64,000 nucleotides of DNA from Massilia varians. Its GTDB lineage: Bacteria; Pseudomonadota; Gammaproteobacteria; Burkholderiales; Burkholderiaceae_D. Both the position numbers and the translations under genes were made by a program. Location of the stretch: positions 1,365,001 to 1,429,000 of the forward strand of contig NZ_AP026966.1 in assembly GCF_027923905.1 (NCBI RefSeq), in the 5' to 3' direction. How positions within the stretch are numbered: position 1 is the first letter of the stretch; each line of letters opens with the position of its first letter. A model generated the notes under the pieces. The model was given only the letters and a program-made list of their open reading frames with translations. It had not been told where the DNA came from and made no database searches. Of the stretch, positions 21,267-30,746 are shown in pieces.

Positions 21267-22448
21267 ACATCGGACGCTCAGCGCGCGTAGCTCGGGCGCT
21301 TCGGGTCGTAGGTCCAGTCCGGGAACAGGTAGCGCATCGCCATGGCGTCGTCGCGCGCACCCGCCGCCACCTTCTTGTACAGCAGGTGGGCCTGCTCGAT
21401 GCGCGCCATGTCCGGCTCGATGCCCAGGCCCGGGCGCTCCGGCACTGCCACCTGGCCGCCGACGATTGGCAAAGGCTCGCGCGTGAGGCGCTCTTGGCCC
21501 TCCTGCCAGATCCAGTGGGTGTCGATGGCGGTGATCTTGCCGGGCGCGGCGGCGGCAACGTGGGTGAACATGGCCAGCGACACGTCGAAGTGGTTGTTCG
21601 AATGCGAGCCCCAGGTCAGGCCCCGGTCGTGGCACAGCTGGGCCAGGCGCACCGAGCCTTCCATGGTCCAGAAGTGCGGGTCGGCCAGCGGGATGTCGAC
21701 CGCACCCAGCAGATGCGAGTGGCCCATCTGGCGCCAGTCGGTGGCGACCATGTTGGTGGCGGTCGGGATGCCGGTGGCGCGCCTGAATTCGGCCATGATC
21801 TCGCGTCCGGAATAGCCTCCTTCCGGTCCGCACGGGTCTTCGGCATAGGCCAGGATGTGGCCCTGGCCGCGGCAGGCGGCAATCGCCTCGTTCAATGCCC
21901 AGGCGCCGTTCGGGTCGAGCGTCGCGCGCGACTCCGGGAAGCGCCGCTTGATGGCCGCCACCGCCGCGACCTCTTCCTCCGGACGCATCACGCCGCCCTT
22001 GAGCTTGAAGTCGCGAAAACCGTACTTGTCGACGCTGGCCTCGGCCAGGTCGGCGATGCGCTCCGGGGTGAGCGCTTCTTCAGTGCGCACGCCATGCCAG
22101 TCGTCCGTACCGCTGCCGGCAGCATAGGGCAGGTCGGTGCGCCGGCGCTCGCCGATGTAGAACAGGTAGGCCAGCCTCGGCACGTGGCTGCGCTGCTGGC
22201 CGCTGCCCAGCAGTTCGCAGACCGGCACGCCCAGGTGCTGGCCGAGCAGGTCGAGCAGCGCGGCTTCGACCGCCGTGATCACGTTCTCGAGGCGCAGGTT
22301 GATCTCGTGCGGCTGCGCCAGGAGGGCCGCTTCCGCATCCGAGCCGACCTGGTGGTGCGGCCCCGCGATGGCGCCGCGCAGCGTGTTCAGCGTGTGGCGG
22401 TAGCGCGCAATCGGGGTGCCGGTGATGAGCGGCACGAGGCGCTCTAGC

Positions 22449-23480
22449 TGTGATGTTTCAATAGGTTGTTCATTCGGATTGGATTTGCGAAACTGGAAAT
22501 CGCCAAACCCCCAGTTCTCAAGGAAACCAACCGAATGAACATCCATAAGAATGCCCGATTGACCTTCATCCGTCGAGTCGAAATGGTCGAAGACGTCCTG
22601 AAATCTCGTTTGCCTGATAGCCAAGCGGCGCAGTTATACGGCGTCAGCGCAGCAACCGTGCGCAAATGGGTCGGTCGCTTTCTCGCCGAGGGAAAGCCAG
22701 GTTTGGTTGACCGCTCTTCACGTCCTAACTGCAGTCCGCGTGCCATTGATGAATCGAAGGCGCTGACCATCGTTGAGCTGCGCAAGAAGCGAATGACGCA
22801 AGCACGCATCGCCGAGTATTTGTCGCTATCAAAAGCCACGGTAAGCCGTGTGCTCGGTCGTGCTGGCCTGGCGCGATTGTCGGATCTGGAACCGGCCGAT
22901 CCAGTGAAGCGTTATGAGCACGAGAATCCGGGCGACCTCATACACATCGATACGAAGAAGCTAGGCCGGATCGAGAAGACCGGTCACCGGGCTACTGGTG
23001 ACCGTCGTGACCGCAGCCGCGGTGCGGGCTGGGAAGTGTTGTTTGTGGCCGTCGACGATCATGCCCGGATTGCGTACACCGAGCTGCACCCTGATGAGTC
23101 ACAGGAAAGCGCCTGCCGCTTCCTGGCGAACGCTCATGCGTATTACTGCTCGCTGGGTGCGAAACCCAAGCGGCTGCTGACCGATAATGGCTCGGCCTTC
23201 CGTGCAAAGAGTTTTAGCCGCGTTTGCACAGGGCTGGACCTGAAGCACCGTTTTACCAAGCCCTACCGGCCCCAGACCAACGGCAAAGCCGAACGCTTCA
23301 TCCAGTCGGCGTTACGTGAATGGGCCTACGGCTTCGTCTACAAGAGCTCCGACGAGCGTGCAGCCACGCTGCGTGAGTGGATCCATCATTACAACTGGCA
23401 TCGCCCGCACCAGGGCATCAGCGGCAAGGCGCCAATGTCCAGGCTCTCAACCAACCGAAACAACCTCTTGCAACTTCACA
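22449..23480 (+). mobile_element. IS481-family insertion sequence (1032 bp)
   Basis: Bounded by terminal inverted repeats beginning TGTGATGTTTCAATAGG (left) and TGTGAAGTTGCAAGAGG (right, complement); 19 of the first 22 positions agree, and both resemble the ends of Bordetella IS481. Flanked by a perfect 6-base duplication TCTAGC (22443-22448 and 23481-23486), which fits the known IS481 target NCTAGN. One transposase gene fills the element. The clean duplication indicates simple transposition without later rearrangement. Confidence 0.96.
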
Positions 23481-23485
23481 TCTAG
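22535..23485 (+). CDS. IS481-family DDE transposase
   Basis: A 316-residue transposase with an N-terminal helix-turn-helix ([20 protein letters not shown]), a second HTH ([21 protein letters not shown]) and a DDE core: D in [13 protein letters not shown] in [11 protein letters not shown] and E in NGKAERF. ATG 22535 follows AAGGAAA. The frame has no stop inside the element: the last codons read CAC-ATC-TAG, and the TAG (23483-23485) belongs to the duplicated target. The product looks functional. Confidence 0.95.
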   Translation: MNIHKNARLTFIRRVEMVEDVLKSRLPDSQAAQLYGVSAATVRKWVGRFLAEGKPGLVDRSSRPNCSPRAIDESKALTIVELRKKRMTQARIAEYLSLSKATVSRVLGRAGLARLSDLEPADPVKRYEHENPGDLIHIDTKKLGRIEKTGHRATGDRRDRSRGAGWEVLFVAVDDHARIAYTELHPDESQESACRFLANAHAYYCSLGAKPKRLLTDNGSAFRAKSFSRVCTGLDLKHRFTKPYRPQTNGKAERFIQSALREWAYGFVYKSSDERAATLREWIHHYNWHRPHQGISGKAPMSRLSTNRNNLLQLHI

Positions 23486-23740
23486 CGCACGCAGGATGCC
23501 GCTCGACCCCGGCACTTCACCCAAGCCGGTGTTGCCGGCGCTGTCCTTCAGCAGCACCAGGATGCGCGTGAAGTAGGGTGCATGGGCGCCGCACAGGTTG
23601 AGCAGCATGCTGTCCGTGCCGGCCACCGGAATCACCTGCATCTCGGTGACGGTCGGGCTGGCGTGTGGCTGGATCGGATTCATGGAAGAGTCTCCTTGCA
23701 AGCAAGGATGGAACTTGCTCGTAACATTGGTATCAAATAA

Positions 23741-23758
23741 AATGATTGCGCTAACATA
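23741..23758. promoter_or_regulatory. LacI-type operator between gudD and the SGNH gene
   Basis: AATGATTGCGCTAACATA, a near-palindrome around GCGC, lies in the 95-base divergent gap. A site that differs at three of 18 positions lies upstream of the truncated transporter (25810). The central CG with flanking half-sites is typical of LacI-family operators; the regulator is not in the window. Confidence 0.6.
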
Positions 23759-23778
23759 ACCAGTGTGAAGGAATTGCG

Positions 23779-25029
23779 ATGGCGCGTCAATCGATTCTGG
23801 CAGCCGCGCTGGCTGCCATGCTGCTGGCTGGGTGTGCCGCTTCCGGCGGCCCGGTTGCCTCCGAAGGACAGTGGGTGGCATCCTGGGGAACCGCGAACAT
23901 GCTGCCCGGCCCCGAGCACCAGCTGGTGCCCGCCCAGTGGCAGGACGCCACCTTGCGCCAGGTCGTGCGGGTGTCGCTCGGCGGCGCGCGCCTGCGCGTC
24001 AGGTTCAGCAATGTCTTCGGCACCGAGCCGCTGGCGATCGGCGGCGCCAGCATCGCGCTGTCGGACGGGCCCGGCCGCTCCAGCATCGTGCCCGGCAGCA
24101 GCCGCGTCCTGCGCTTCGGCGGCGCCGCCGCGGTCACGATCCCGGCCGGCGCCGAATACCTGAGCGACCCGGTCGCCATCTCCCATGCGGTCGGAGCCGA
24201 CCTGGCGGTGTCGATCCATTACCCGGATGCCCCCAGCCGCCAGACCGGCCACCCGGGCGCCCGCGCCACCAGTTTCATCGCGCCGGGACAGCACCTGGCA
24301 GCGGACGAGCTGCCGCAGGCGTCGCGCTTCACGCGCTGGTACCAGCTGGCCGGGATCGAGGTCGAGGACCAGCCCGGCACGCATGCCGTGGTGGCGATCG
24401 GCGACTCGATCACCGACGGCTATGGCGTCGCGCCGCACACCAACCTGCGCTGGACCGACGGCCTGGCGACCAGGCTGCGCCAGGCCGGCATGGGCGGAAT
24501 AGGGGTGGTGAATGCGGGGATCGGCGGCGGGCGCCTGCTGCGCGACGGCCTTGGCCCCAACATGACGGCGCGCTTCGAGCGTGACGTCCTGGGGCGGCCC
24601 GGCGTGCGCCATGCGATCGTCCTGATCGGCGTGAACGACTTCGGCACCTAGCACCGTGATGCGAAGGACAGCCTTGAGGCGCGCCGGCAGCTGCTGGCCG
24701 ACATGCAGGAAGCACTGCGCCAGTCGGTGGCGCGCGCCCATGCGCGCGGCGTGTGCGTGATCGGCGCCACCATCGGCCCTTATGCCGGCAGCGAGTACTA
24801 CCATCCCAAGGCGCCGAACGAACAGGATCGACTGGCCTACAACGACTGGATCCGCCGCTCGGGCGTGTTCGACGGGGTGATCGACTTCGATGCGGCGCTG
24901 CGCGATCCGGCGCGGCCGGATCGTCTGGGCAAGGCGTATGACAATGATGGGCTGCATCCGAACATGGCGGGCTACCAGGCGATGGCGGAGGCGGTGCCCT
25001 TGGCATTGCTAAAGGAGTGCCGCCGCTGA
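23779..25029 (+). pseudogene. SGNH/GDSL hydrolase lipoprotein with in-frame TAG
   Basis: Begins as a lipoprotein (lipobox LAGC, cysteine 19), then a jelly-roll-like N-terminal domain and the SGNH block VVAIGDSITDGYG with the nucleophile serine, and the LIGVNDFGT block. TAG at 24649-24651 stops the frame after 290 residues. The same frame continues for 126 codons (QLLADMQEALRQSVARAHAR) and contains NDGLHPNMAGY with the catalytic Asp-His pair. A CAG to TAG change would explain it. The truncated protein lacks two of the catalytic residues and should be inactive. Family members deacetylate or de-esterify polysaccharides, which fits the neighbouring hexuronate genes. ATG 23779 has GAAGGAA upstream. 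Confidence 0.85.
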
Positions 25030-25031
25030 CG

Positions 25032-25153
25032 GTAGGGTGGACGGCTATGCCGTCCGCGCGTTCAGCCAGTGCAAGCGCAGTGGCAGCGCATCCGTGAGTT
25101 GAACGCGCGGACGGGAGACCGTGATCTGGTCCACTGGACCAGATCACCCCTAC
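25032..25153. repeat. GTAG-type REP doublet (REPIN), copy 2
   Basis: Starts GTAGGGTGGACGG at 25032 and ends with CCCCTAC at 25153. Inside are the shared TGCCGTCCGCGCGTTCA and TTGAACGCGCGGACGG arms. The right arm carries an extra perfect hairpin GATCTGGTCCA-CT-GGACCAGATC-like sequence at about 25122-25146 that the other copies lack. It separates the SGNH pseudogene from the alpha-glucuronidase fragment. Confidence 0.8.
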
Positions 25154-25160
25154 GAACGGC

Positions 25161-25334
25161 TCAGCCGTTACCAGGCGCGTACGGGAAACGCTGCACGCGG
25201 TAGTACTCGAGCGGCTGCGCCGGCGCCTTCGACCCGGCCGGCAGCGCCCGTCCCGACACGTGCATGAAATACGCCAGGCAGGCATCGCGCCACCACTGCG
25301 CCTCCACGCGCTGCTGGGCCAGGCGCTGGCCGAG
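25161..25334 (-). pseudogene. C-terminal fragment of a GH67 alpha-glucuronidase
   Basis: About 55 codons ending TGA at 25161 read VEAQWWRDACLAYFMHVSGR followed by PLEYYRVQRFPYAPGNG, which matches the end of bacterial GH67 alpha-glucuronidases (WRDAC..YF, EYY..L.FPYVPG). The remaining roughly 650 residues are absent. The fragment is fused out of frame to the transporter fragment at about 25335. Confidence 0.7.
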
Positions 25335-25738
25335 TAGGGCAGGTTATTGGCCGAGTAGACCAGCATCAGCAGGATATAGGTCAGCAGCGCATAGACGATC
25401 TTGCCCTGCTGCCCGAGATCGGGCGTGCTGAAGGCCAGCAGCGCGGTGAGACCGAAGGGAATCGAGGTCCACAGGATCCAGGGGCGGAACTTGCCCCAGC
25501 GCGTGTGGGTGCGGTCCGCCAGCAGGCCCATCAGGGGATTGAAGCAGGCGCCGACGATGCCGCCGATGAAGATGATGGAAGCCGCGGCGCCCGGGCTGAC
25601 CTTGTACACGTCCGTGTAGAAGAAGGCGATGAAGGTCAGGAGGGTCTGGAAGATCAGGTTGGCGGCAAGGTCGCCCAGGCTGTAGCCGAGCTTCTCGACT
25701 ACTCCCAAGCGTGCAGGGGTCGCTTTTGGATGGCTCAT
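25335..25738 (-). pseudogene. N-terminal fragment of a GPH-family sugar symporter
   Basis: From ATG 25738 the frame encodes about 134 residues of a glycoside-pentoside-hexuronide:cation symporter: VEKLGYSLGDLAANLIFQ, AFFYTDVYKVSPGAAAS and the family motif RTHTRWGKFRPWILW. It covers about four membrane segments and breaks at NNLPYS, where the frame runs into antisense-like sequence and the GH67 tail begins. A deletion of the rest of the transporter and most of an aguA-like gene explains the junction. Confidence 0.85.
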
Positions 25739-25809
25739 GTGTCTCGGATATCGTTATAGGTCAGGCGTCTGGCGCGCCGGAACCAGTTGCTACCATTTAT
25801 ATATCACTA

Positions 25810-25827
25810 AATGATAGCGCTAGCATT
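25810..25827. promoter_or_regulatory. LacI-type operator upstream of the transporter fragment
   Basis: AATGATAGCGCTAGCATT, nearly perfect palindrome, 72 bases upstream of the GPH transporter start and 15/18 identical to the site at 23741. Suggests both were controlled by one LacI-family regulator. Confidence 0.6.
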
Positions 25828-25893
25828 TATCCGAGTATGGCTGAGGCTTGGTACGGAGTCAACAGCCGGGATCGACTGTTGCGGCTGTCGCCG

Positions 25894-25921
25894 GCGGGCG
25901 CCTCCGTGTGCGCGCCCGCCA
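25894..25921 (-). terminator. GC hairpin downstream of terC
   Basis: GGCGGGCGC pairs with GCGCCCGCC across a ten-base loop, 22 bases beyond the terC stop. No T tract is seen. Confidence 0.45.
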
Positions 25922-25943
25922 GCGCCGCCGTGCGGGGTGACCC

Positions 25944-26930
25944 TTAGCCCGCCACCGCCGGCGGGTCCTTGCGGGTCTTCCACAGCGAGTACAGGATGCC
26001 CGAGGCGAGCAGCAGTCCGGTTACCGCCAGCGACAGCTCGGCCGGCACCTTGCCGCCGAAGACGAAGTCGCCCAGGAAGATCTTCGAGCCGATGAAGACC
26101 AGCACCGCGGCCAGCGAGTACTTCAGGTAGTGGAAGCGCGCCACCATCGCCGCCAGCGCGAAGTACAGCGCACGCAGGCCCAGCACCGCGAAGATGTTCG
26201 AGGTGTAGACGATGAACGGGTCGCTGGTGATCGCAAAGATGGCGGGCACGCTGTCGACCGCGAACACCACGTCGGTGATCTCCACCATGCACAGCGCCAG
26301 GAACAGCGGCGTCGCCCACAGCAGGGTCTTGCCTGGTCGCGCCGGGTCCGGCTGGCGCACCAGGAAGTGGTTGCCGTGCAGCTCAGGCGTGATGCGCATG
26401 TGGCGCTTCAGCCAGGACAGGACGCGGCTCTCGCGGATGTCGCCGCTGTCGCTATCCACGAAAAACATCTTGATGCCGGTGAAGACCAGGAAGGCGCCGA
26501 AGATGTACAGGGTCCAGTAATAGCTTTCCACCAGGGCGGTGCCGGCGCCGATCATGATGCCGCGCGTGATGATCACACCCATGATGCCCCAGAACAGCAC
26601 GCGGTGCTGGTACAGCGGCGGGATCGCCAGGGTGGCGAAGATCAGCGAGATCACGAAAATGTTATCCAGCGACAGGCTCTTTTCGATCAGGAAGCCCGTA
26701 TAGAAGTGCATGCCCTTCTCGCTGCCAAATTCATGCCAGACCCACAGGCCGAACAGCAGGCCCGCGGCGATGTACAGCGCCGACAGCTTCAGGCTTTCCT
26801 TGACCCCGATGACGTGGTCCTTCTTGTTCAGCACACCGAGGTCGAAGGCCAGCAGCACCACGACGATGGCGAGGAACACCAGCCAGCTCCAGGCTGGCGT
26901 GCCGAGCCAGAGCGTAGTCAACAATTCCAT
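25944..26930 (-). CDS. TerC-family integral membrane protein
   Basis: A 328-residue membrane protein of the TerC/Alx group with about nine hydrophobic segments. The acidic family motifs are visible: EKSLSLDNIFVISLIF and CMVEITDVVFAVDSVPAIFAI, whose aspartates are implicated in metal (manganese) handling. It follows terB-like 26958 by 27 bases in the same direction and is likely co-transcribed. The family is linked to tellurite resistance, manganese export and secreted-protein metalation; the role here is not determined. No yybP-ykoY riboswitch lies upstream. Confidence 0.9.
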   Translation of the reverse strand: MELLTTLWLGTPAWSWLVFLAIVVVLLAFDLGVLNKKDHVIGVKESLKLSALYIAAGLLFGLWVWHEFGSEKGMHFYTGFLIEKSLSLDNIFVISLIFATLAIPPLYQHRVLFWGIMGVIITRGIMIGAGTALVESYYWTLYIFGAFLVFTGIKMFFVDSDSGDIRESRVLSWLKRHMRITPELHGNHFLVRQPDPARPGKTLLWATPLFLALCMVEITDVVFAVDSVPAIFAITSDPFIVYTSNIFAVLGLRALYFALAAMVARFHYLKYSLAAVLVFIGSKIFLGDFVFGGKVPAELSLAVTGLLLASGILYSLWKTRKDPPAVAG

Positions 26931-26957
26931 GATGGTCTCCGTTTAGAACAGGCGGCC

Positions 26958-27386
26958 TTAGTTGGCCAGGGCCGCAGTGGTGAAGGAATCCTCGGCATCA
27001 ATCTGGCCGAACCAGGCGCGCGCCGCGCGCCGCACCAGGGTCGCTTCGCGGCCGTCGAGGTGGCCGTCGGCATGCACGATGTCGACCATGGTCCGCCACA
27101 CGCGGATCTGCAGCAGCGGATCGCGGATGTCGAGCAGCAGGGCGTCCATCAGGCGCGGGTCGATCTCGACCATGCCGGCATGGCGGTTGGCCGCGGCATC
27201 GAGCAGGTCCTCGCACAGCTGGCGCAAGGTGCGATCGAAGGTGTCGTCGTCGATCTGCACCTGCTGCAGGTAGGGGGAGCGGTGCATGGCACTCACCTCG
27301 GACGGGCTCACGTGGCCGTCCACGATCATGGTCAGCGCCAGGATGCGGCTGACGGCTTCGGAACTATTGGTTTGATAAGTGTGCAT
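26958..27386 (-). CDS. TerB-like helical protein
   Basis: A 142-residue cytoplasmic protein with two matching helical halves, ALTMIVDGHVSPSEVSAMHR and TMVDIVHADGHLDGREATLV. The DGHxxxxE pattern in each is typical of TerB-fold proteins, thought to bind metal. GAGGT lies upstream of ATG 27386. First gene of a terB-terC unit, divergent from the LysR-type gene at 27495. Confidence 0.8.
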   Translation of the reverse strand: MHTYQTNSSEAVSRILALTMIVDGHVSPSEVSAMHRSPYLQQVQIDDDTFDRTLRQLCEDLLDAAANRHAGMVEIDPRLMDALLLDIRDPLLQIRVWRTMVDIVHADGHLDGREATLVRRAARAWFGQIDAEDSFTTAALAN

Positions 27387-27494
27387 GGTGACCTCGTTGT
27401 TGTGTGTAAGTGAGATCACTATAGAAGCGCACAAAACTAAAGTAAAATCGATTAATCTTTCGTAAAGCGTAAGTTTTATTGAGGTTTTATCGCG

Positions 27495-28394
27495 ATGATC
27501 AACTACAAGCACCTGCATTACTTCCACGCGGTCGCCACCCATGGCACGGTGGCGCGCGCGGCCGAGCAGCTGCACGTGACGGCGCAGGCGATCAGCATGC
27601 AGCTGCAGGTGCTGGAAGAGCAGCTGGGCGAGGAACTGTTCAAGAAGAAGGGGCGGGTGCTGGAGCTCACCGAGGCCGGCAAGACCGTGCTGCGCTACGC
27701 CGAGCAGATCTTCGACCTCGGCAACGAGCTGGAGCAGGCAGTGCGGCGCGGCGCCTTTACGGGCGATGAAACCCTGCGGGTCGGCATCTGCGACGTGATC
27801 GCCAAGCCGATGGCCTTCCGCCTGCTGCAGCCTGCGCGCGAAGTCGGCCTGGCGATGCGCCTGATCTGCCGCGAAGGGCGCTTCGACGACCTGGTGGTCG
27901 ATCTCGCCGCCCATAAGCTCGATCTGGTGATCGCCGACCAGGGCCTGCCCACCGGCGGCGCGGTGCGCGGCTACACCCAGCGGCTGGGGTCGAGCACGCT
28001 CACCGTGTTCGGCCACCCGGAGCTATGCCGGGCATGGCCGGGCGAGTTCCCGCAGCGCCTGCGCAACGCGCCCTTCCTGCTGCCCGGCCAGGACGCTGCC
28101 GTCCACACCCAGCTCAAGAGCTGGTTCGAGCGCCACGACCTGCGTCCGATCACGGTGGGCGAATTCGACGACGGCGCGCTGCTGAAGTCCTTCGCCTCTG
28201 CCGGTACCGGCTTCATGGCGGCGCCCACGGTGCTCTCGAGCATCGTGCAGCTCGAAACCGGGCTGGTGGAAGTCGGCACCATCGACAGCATCGTCGAGCA
28301 TTTTTATGCCGTGTCGGTGGAGAGGAGGGAAGGGCATCCGGCGGTGCGGCGGATCCTGGAAGGGGCGGGGGCGGTGTTCGGGCACGGGGCCTGA
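27495..28394 (+). CDS. LysR-family regulator, NhaR-like
   Basis: A 299-residue LysR-type protein. The N-terminus INYKHLHYFHAVATHGTVARAAE and KKKGRVLELTEAGKTVLRYA resembles NhaR, the sodium-responsive activator of nhaA, more than most LysR proteins, and GEFDDGALLKSFASAGTGFM in the ligand domain also fits NhaR. Divergent placement next to terB-terC suggests it controls that pair, possibly in response to cations or pH. No Na+/H+ antiporter gene is nearby. Confidence 0.85.
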   Translation: MINYKHLHYFHAVATHGTVARAAEQLHVTAQAISMQLQVLEEQLGEELFKKKGRVLELTEAGKTVLRYAEQIFDLGNELEQAVRRGAFTGDETLRVGICDVIAKPMAFRLLQPAREVGLAMRLICREGRFDDLVVDLAAHKLDLVIADQGLPTGGAVRGYTQRLGSSTLTVFGHPELCRAWPGEFPQRLRNAPFLLPGQDAAVHTQLKSWFERHDLRPITVGEFDDGALLKSFASAGTGFMAAPTVLSSIVQLETGLVEVGTIDSIVEHFYAVSVERREGHPAVRRILEGAGAVFGHGA

Positions 28395-28731
28395 GCCGGG
28401 CAGGTCCTGCGTGCAGCGCGAGGACCTTGTAGTTATCTGCTTCTTCTCGACTGAAGTGAGGCAAAGTCTTCGTTGATGCCTCCGCTACAGTGTTCGTTCC
28501 CCACTGACGGACAGGATGGACCATGGAGCTCGCCTGGTTCGGTCGCGCCACACTCGCTTTTGCCCTATTGTTCAGCAGCCCGCTGCACGGACGGCCGTCC
28601 GAGCCGGATAGCGTCGTAGCGGGAAGGATATGCTCACGCACGCACAGTGCCAAGCTAATTGCAATGCCACCAGCTTCCATCACCATGGTAGAAGCAGATT
28701 CGCTGTCTAGTTTCGACGTCAAGAGTACGGC
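28395..28731. other. Gap between the LysR and GntR genes
   Basis: 337 bases between two convergent genes. A plus-strand frame from ATG 28523 starts like an exported protein (MELAWFGRATLAFALLFSSP) but loses protein character after about 30 codons, so it may be the stub of a gene cut when the catabolic locus to the right was inserted. Nothing else was recognised. Confidence 0.35.
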
Positions 28732-30622
<1,891 letters not shown>

Positions 30623-30630
30623 AGTAAGTG

Positions 30631-30673
30631 GAGGGCGAATAACAGCGCCCTCGTCAATGCAGCAAATTTTTTT
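30631..30673 (+). terminator. Possible attenuator between KARI and Rieske genes
   Basis: Hairpin GAGGGCG / CGCCCTC (30631-30652) followed at 30665-30673 by a run of T, ahead of operator C. It may end the KARI transcript, with a second start after site C. Confidence 0.45.
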
Positions 30674-30686
30674 GCCCAATCACTTT

Positions 30687-30699
30687 GTATACAGAATAC
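30687..30699. promoter_or_regulatory. GntR operator, site C
   Basis: GTATACAGAATAC, identical over 13 bases to site B and flanked by the same TGTAT...ACTGA context, 47 bases before the Rieske gene start. Confidence 0.75.
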
Positions 30700-30746
30700 T
30701 GAGCACAGACTGGCCACGGAGCCATCGATTCTTCACAGGAGACAAC

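Larger units (their letters stand above)
21278..23683 (-). pseudogene. gudD: Glucarate dehydratase gene split by an IS481-type element
   Basis: Enolase-superfamily enzyme of the GudD type that dehydrates D-glucarate or L-idarate. The first 68 codons (start ATG 23683, AGGAGA upstream) encode MQVIPVAGTDSMLLNLCGAH and [13 protein letters not shown]; the IS then interrupts. The rest (22448 down to 21278) carries [20 protein letters not shown] with the catalytic lysine, [14 protein letters not shown] and SHSNNHFD with the catalytic histidine. Removing the element and one 6-base target copy restores one frame ([15 protein letters not shown]) of 455 residues, so the insertion is the only visible lesion. 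The distal fragment has no good start of its own. Confidence 0.92.

Noticed and set aside
26931..26957. Manganese (yybP-ykoY) riboswitch before terC
   Set aside because: The gap to terB is only 27 bases and the region upstream of terB shows no matching structure.
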